The notes beneath the pieces are model-generated. The model ran no database searches. It saw only the letters and a program-made list of their open reading frames with translations, and was not told the origin of the DNA. From assembly GCA_937924525.1 (NCBI GenBank), contig CALDSU010000007.1, positions 186,001 to 250,000 on the forward strand: 64,000 nucleotides of DNA, in the 5' to 3' direction. Made by a program: the position numbers and the translations under genes. Positions 62,401 through 64,000 of the stretch are shown here, piece by piece. The stretch's first letter is position 1. Each line of letters starts with the position of its first letter. The DNA comes from an uncultured Bryobacteraceae bacterium (lineage in GTDB: Bacteria > Acidobacteriota > Terriglobia > Bryobacterales > Bryobacteraceae).

Positions 62401-63235
62401 TTTGCGGGGGAAAAAACTCGGCGATCAGCTCCTGGTAATACGGGCGCAGCGCCCGCGCATCGGGCCGCGCCGCGCTCTTCGAGTACAGGTCGAACGGATT
62501 GAACGCCCGCACCCAGGCGAACATCTCGCGGTCGTGCGCGCTCATCAGGTGCGCGTAGGCGCCCTCCCGGTGGCACGGGTAGAACGAATGATACCGGATC
62601 ATGTACTGGGCCGCTTCGGGCAGGTAAGGCTTGGTGACATGGTAGAGGTACTCGTCGTGCCCCCAGGACATGTGCACCTGGCCGAGCCCGCAGCCCTCGG
62701 CGTAAATGCCGCACGGCGTTTGATAGGCGGGCACGCCGGCGTCCGGATTCCCTGCGAACATCTCGTGGTAGACGATCTTGCTCGACCAGGCGCACCCTAC
62801 CGGAAACGTGTCGCCGACCACCGCCCACTGCGGTTCGCCGTACAAGCACAGCACCTTGCCGAGATCGTGGATCAGTCCGGTGAGGACAAACCAGCGCGGA
62901 TGCCCCGCCGCCCGGATGGCCTCGGCGGTCTGCATAGCGTGCTCCATCTGCGACAGGTCCGTGTCGGGGTCGCTGTCGTCGACGATGGCGTTCAGCTCCT
63001 CCAGCGCCTCCCACACGCCCATCCGCCGCTTGCGTAATGGCAGATACTCCCGTTTCTTGGCCAGCACGAACTCCAGCGTCTGGCCGGTATGGTTCTGTCG
63101 GTAAAACTCCCGGACGCCTTCCGGCGCTTCGGCGGTGAACTGCCGGAACTCCTCCGTCCTCCGGTTGGGGTCGTAACGCGCTTTGACGAAATCGTCCCAT
63201 TGCTCGAGGTTGTCGAGCGGACCCTCCTGCCGCAT
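62390..63235 (-). CDS. myo-Inositol oxygenase (MIOX), animal-like
   Basis: The 281-residue product starts at an ATG with GGAGGAGG upstream. It matches the animal enzyme along its whole length: QTLEFV near residue 52, the HD-type diiron ligands in [31 protein letters not shown] and FNPFDLY (all six metal ligands present), [16 protein letters not shown], and the C-terminal tryptophan. It should oxidise myo-inositol to D-glucuronate with O2 via a mixed-valent diiron centre. No inositol transporter or uronate isomerase is adjacent. PhnZ-like HD oxygenases are shorter and lack GDTFPVGC. Confidence 0.93.
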   Translation of the reverse strand: MRQEGPLDNLEQWDDFVKARYDPNRRTEEFRQFTAEAPEGVREFYRQNHTGQTLEFVLAKKREYLPLRKRRMGVWEALEELNAIVDDSDPDTDLSQMEHAMQTAEAIRAAGHPRWFVLTGLIHDLGKVLCLYGEPQWAVVGDTFPVGCAWSSKIVYHEMFAGNPDAGVPAYQTPCGIYAEGCGLGQVHMSWGHDEYLYHVTKPYLPEAAQYMIRYHSFYPCHREGAYAHLMSAHDREMFAWVRAFNPFDLYSKSAARPDARALRPYYQELIAEFFPPQISW

Positions 63236-63348
63236 GGATGCTCCTCCTCCCCTCCCGGTTAGATGTGAAGACCAAAACCCGGGCGGAAACTTCCGGACCG
63301 CCGTGTGTGGCGCTCAATCCAGTCTGCCACAGCCGGCGGGAGGCGCGC

Positions 63349-63654
63349 TCACTCGATCATGTACAACCCCCCCAGCGCGAAGCTCGGATCGTCGAGCGAC
63401 CTGAGCCGGTCGCCGTCCACGACTTGGTCGCGAGGCTCCACCAGGAGCTTCGTCGCCGTCAACGGGGAGCCGGCGAGTCTATCGCCATTCTCGGCCGCCC
63501 AGTTGCTTTGCATCGGGCGGGGATCGTCGGGGCGGAAGTGCCCGCACAGGTCGAGCTCTATCCACCGCCAGCGGTCGAAATTGACGAAACTGCGGCCATA
63601 GATGTCCTCCCCGCCGCAGGTCCAGCGCTCGCCAAGCGCGCCGGTGAGTTCTGT
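63349..63654 (-). pseudogene. Orphan C-terminal gene fragment in frame behind the PfpI stop
   Basis: After the TAG of the PfpI gene the same frame stays open for 101 codons to a TGA at 63349-63351. The sequence (WTCGGEDIYGRSFVNFDRWRW, LCGHFRPDDPRP, LVEPRDQVVDGDRL) has normal protein composition and looks like the end of a beta-sandwich domain of a larger secreted protein. It has no ATG, GTG or TTG before codon ~45. It may be the remnant of a deleted gene, or less likely an extension reached by stop-codon readthrough. I do not recognise the family with certainty. Confidence 0.5.
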
Positions 63655-64000
63655 CTACTGCTTGACGGCGTTCGCCAGCACTTCGAGGCAGGCGCGGCAG
63701 AACGCGGGCAGATCGTCCGGTTTGCGCGACGTCACCAGGTTGCGATCCACCACCACTTCGGCATCCACCCACTCGGCCCCGGCGTTGACGACATCGTCCT
63801 TGATCGCGAAGAAGCTGGTCACTTTGCGGCCCTTCAACATGCCGTGCGCCGAGCAGAGAACCCAGAGGCCATGGCAGATGGAGGCGACCAGCTTGCCTTG
63901 CGCGTTCAGGTCCGCCACGAACTGGTTCGCCCTGGGGTGGCGGCGGATGTAGTCGGGCGCGTACCCGCCGGGCACGACCACTCCATCGTAGTCGGCAGCC
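63655..64000 (-). CDS. DJ-1/PfpI family protein, 5' end cut by window edge
   Basis: The last ~114 codons are visible, ending at a TAG (63655-63657). DYDGVVVPGGYAPDYIR leads to the nucleophile elbow with the conserved cysteine in ASICHGLW. Then comes the YhbO/PfpI-type C-terminus: GRKVTSFFAIKDDVVNAGAEWVD, VVVDRNLVTSRKPDDLPAF. The family includes intracellular stress proteins with deglycase, amidase or chaperone activities under debate. The missing N-terminus would be ~65-75 residues. The frame continues into an orphan fragment after the stop. Confidence 0.88.
   Translation of the reverse strand, partial: AADYDGVVVPGGYAPDYIRRHPRANQFVADLNAQGKLVASICHGLWVLCSAHGMLKGRKVTSFFAIKDDVVNAGAEWVDAEVVVDRNLVTSRKPDDLPAFCRACLEVLANAVKQ

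Noticed and set aside
62390-63235. PhnZ-type phosphonate oxygenase
   Set aside because: The protein has the full MIOX length and the GDTFPVGC and FNPFDLY segments of inositol oxygenases, which PhnZ lacks.

Overview
The window is a GC-rich bacterial chromosome segment that most resembles an acidobacterium of the Solibacter/Bryobacter group. The evidence is two very large Oar-like TonB receptors with a carboxypeptidase-regulatory N-terminus, a Planctomycete-type cytochrome (DUF1549/DUF1553) protein, a C-terminal domain of the Solibacter-type TIGR03437 kind on a CHRD protein, and many secreted BNR/DUF1080 proteins. This assignment rests on remembered family distributions and was not computed. 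I saw no rRNA, tRNA, CRISPR array, transposase gene or phage module.

Layout. 1-4.2 kb: a TPR protein (cut by the window edge) behind a TonB receptor, minus strand. 4.5-9.5 kb: a tightly coupled minus-strand operon of a phosphonoacetate-hydrolase-like enzyme, a beta-propeller/phosphoesterase and a cytochrome c/copper-monooxygenase fusion. 9.5-15.6 kb: mscL, a DUF481 outer-membrane protein, an HGSNAT-like acyltransferase and a 1054-residue DUF1553 protein. 15.7-19.1 kb: two small genes divergent from an XRE regulator, with two copies of a 19-bp operator-like site between them, then a B12-binding radical SAM enzyme. 19.2-25.1 kb: a CocE-type hydrolase and a four-gene operon (isocitrate-lyase-family lyase, aconitase-type large and small subunits, homoisocitrate-dehydrogenase-like enzyme). 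25.2-28.8 kb: a triple-CHRD protein and a GSA-aminomutase-like aminotransferase.

29-40 kb looks like a glycan-use region: a second TonB receptor/TPR pair, three BNR sialidase-like proteins, a small coupled ORF, a DUF1080 protein and a sodium/solute symporter. 40.4-43.6 kb: a phosphonate catabolism module (phosphonate-associated alcohol dehydrogenase, phosphonoacetaldehyde hydrolase, organophosphate-type MFS transporter). 43.9-51.2 kb: a five-PAS hybrid histidine kinase, then oxyR divergent from an exported catalase-peroxidase, with an OxyR-like operator between them. 51.2-57.8 kb: a Tat-exported molybdoenzyme with its FeS subunit and TorD-like chaperone, divergent from a siroheme nitrite/sulfite reductase and an unknown partner. 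57.9-64 kb: a beta-hydroxyacid dehydrogenase, a candidate structured RNA with pseudoknot topology, dxr and rseP, a family 9 glycosyltransferase, an animal-like myo-inositol oxygenase, and a DJ-1/PfpI protein followed in frame by an orphan gene remnant.

The observations I rank highest are the pseudoknot-forming segment upstream of dxr, the duplicated operator at the XRE gene, the lyase/hydratase/dehydrogenase operon whose substrate loop fits neither IPM isomerase nor homoaconitase, the phosphonate-linked operons, the cytochrome c/PHM fusion, and the A-B-A' hairpin array in front of the second TonB receptor.
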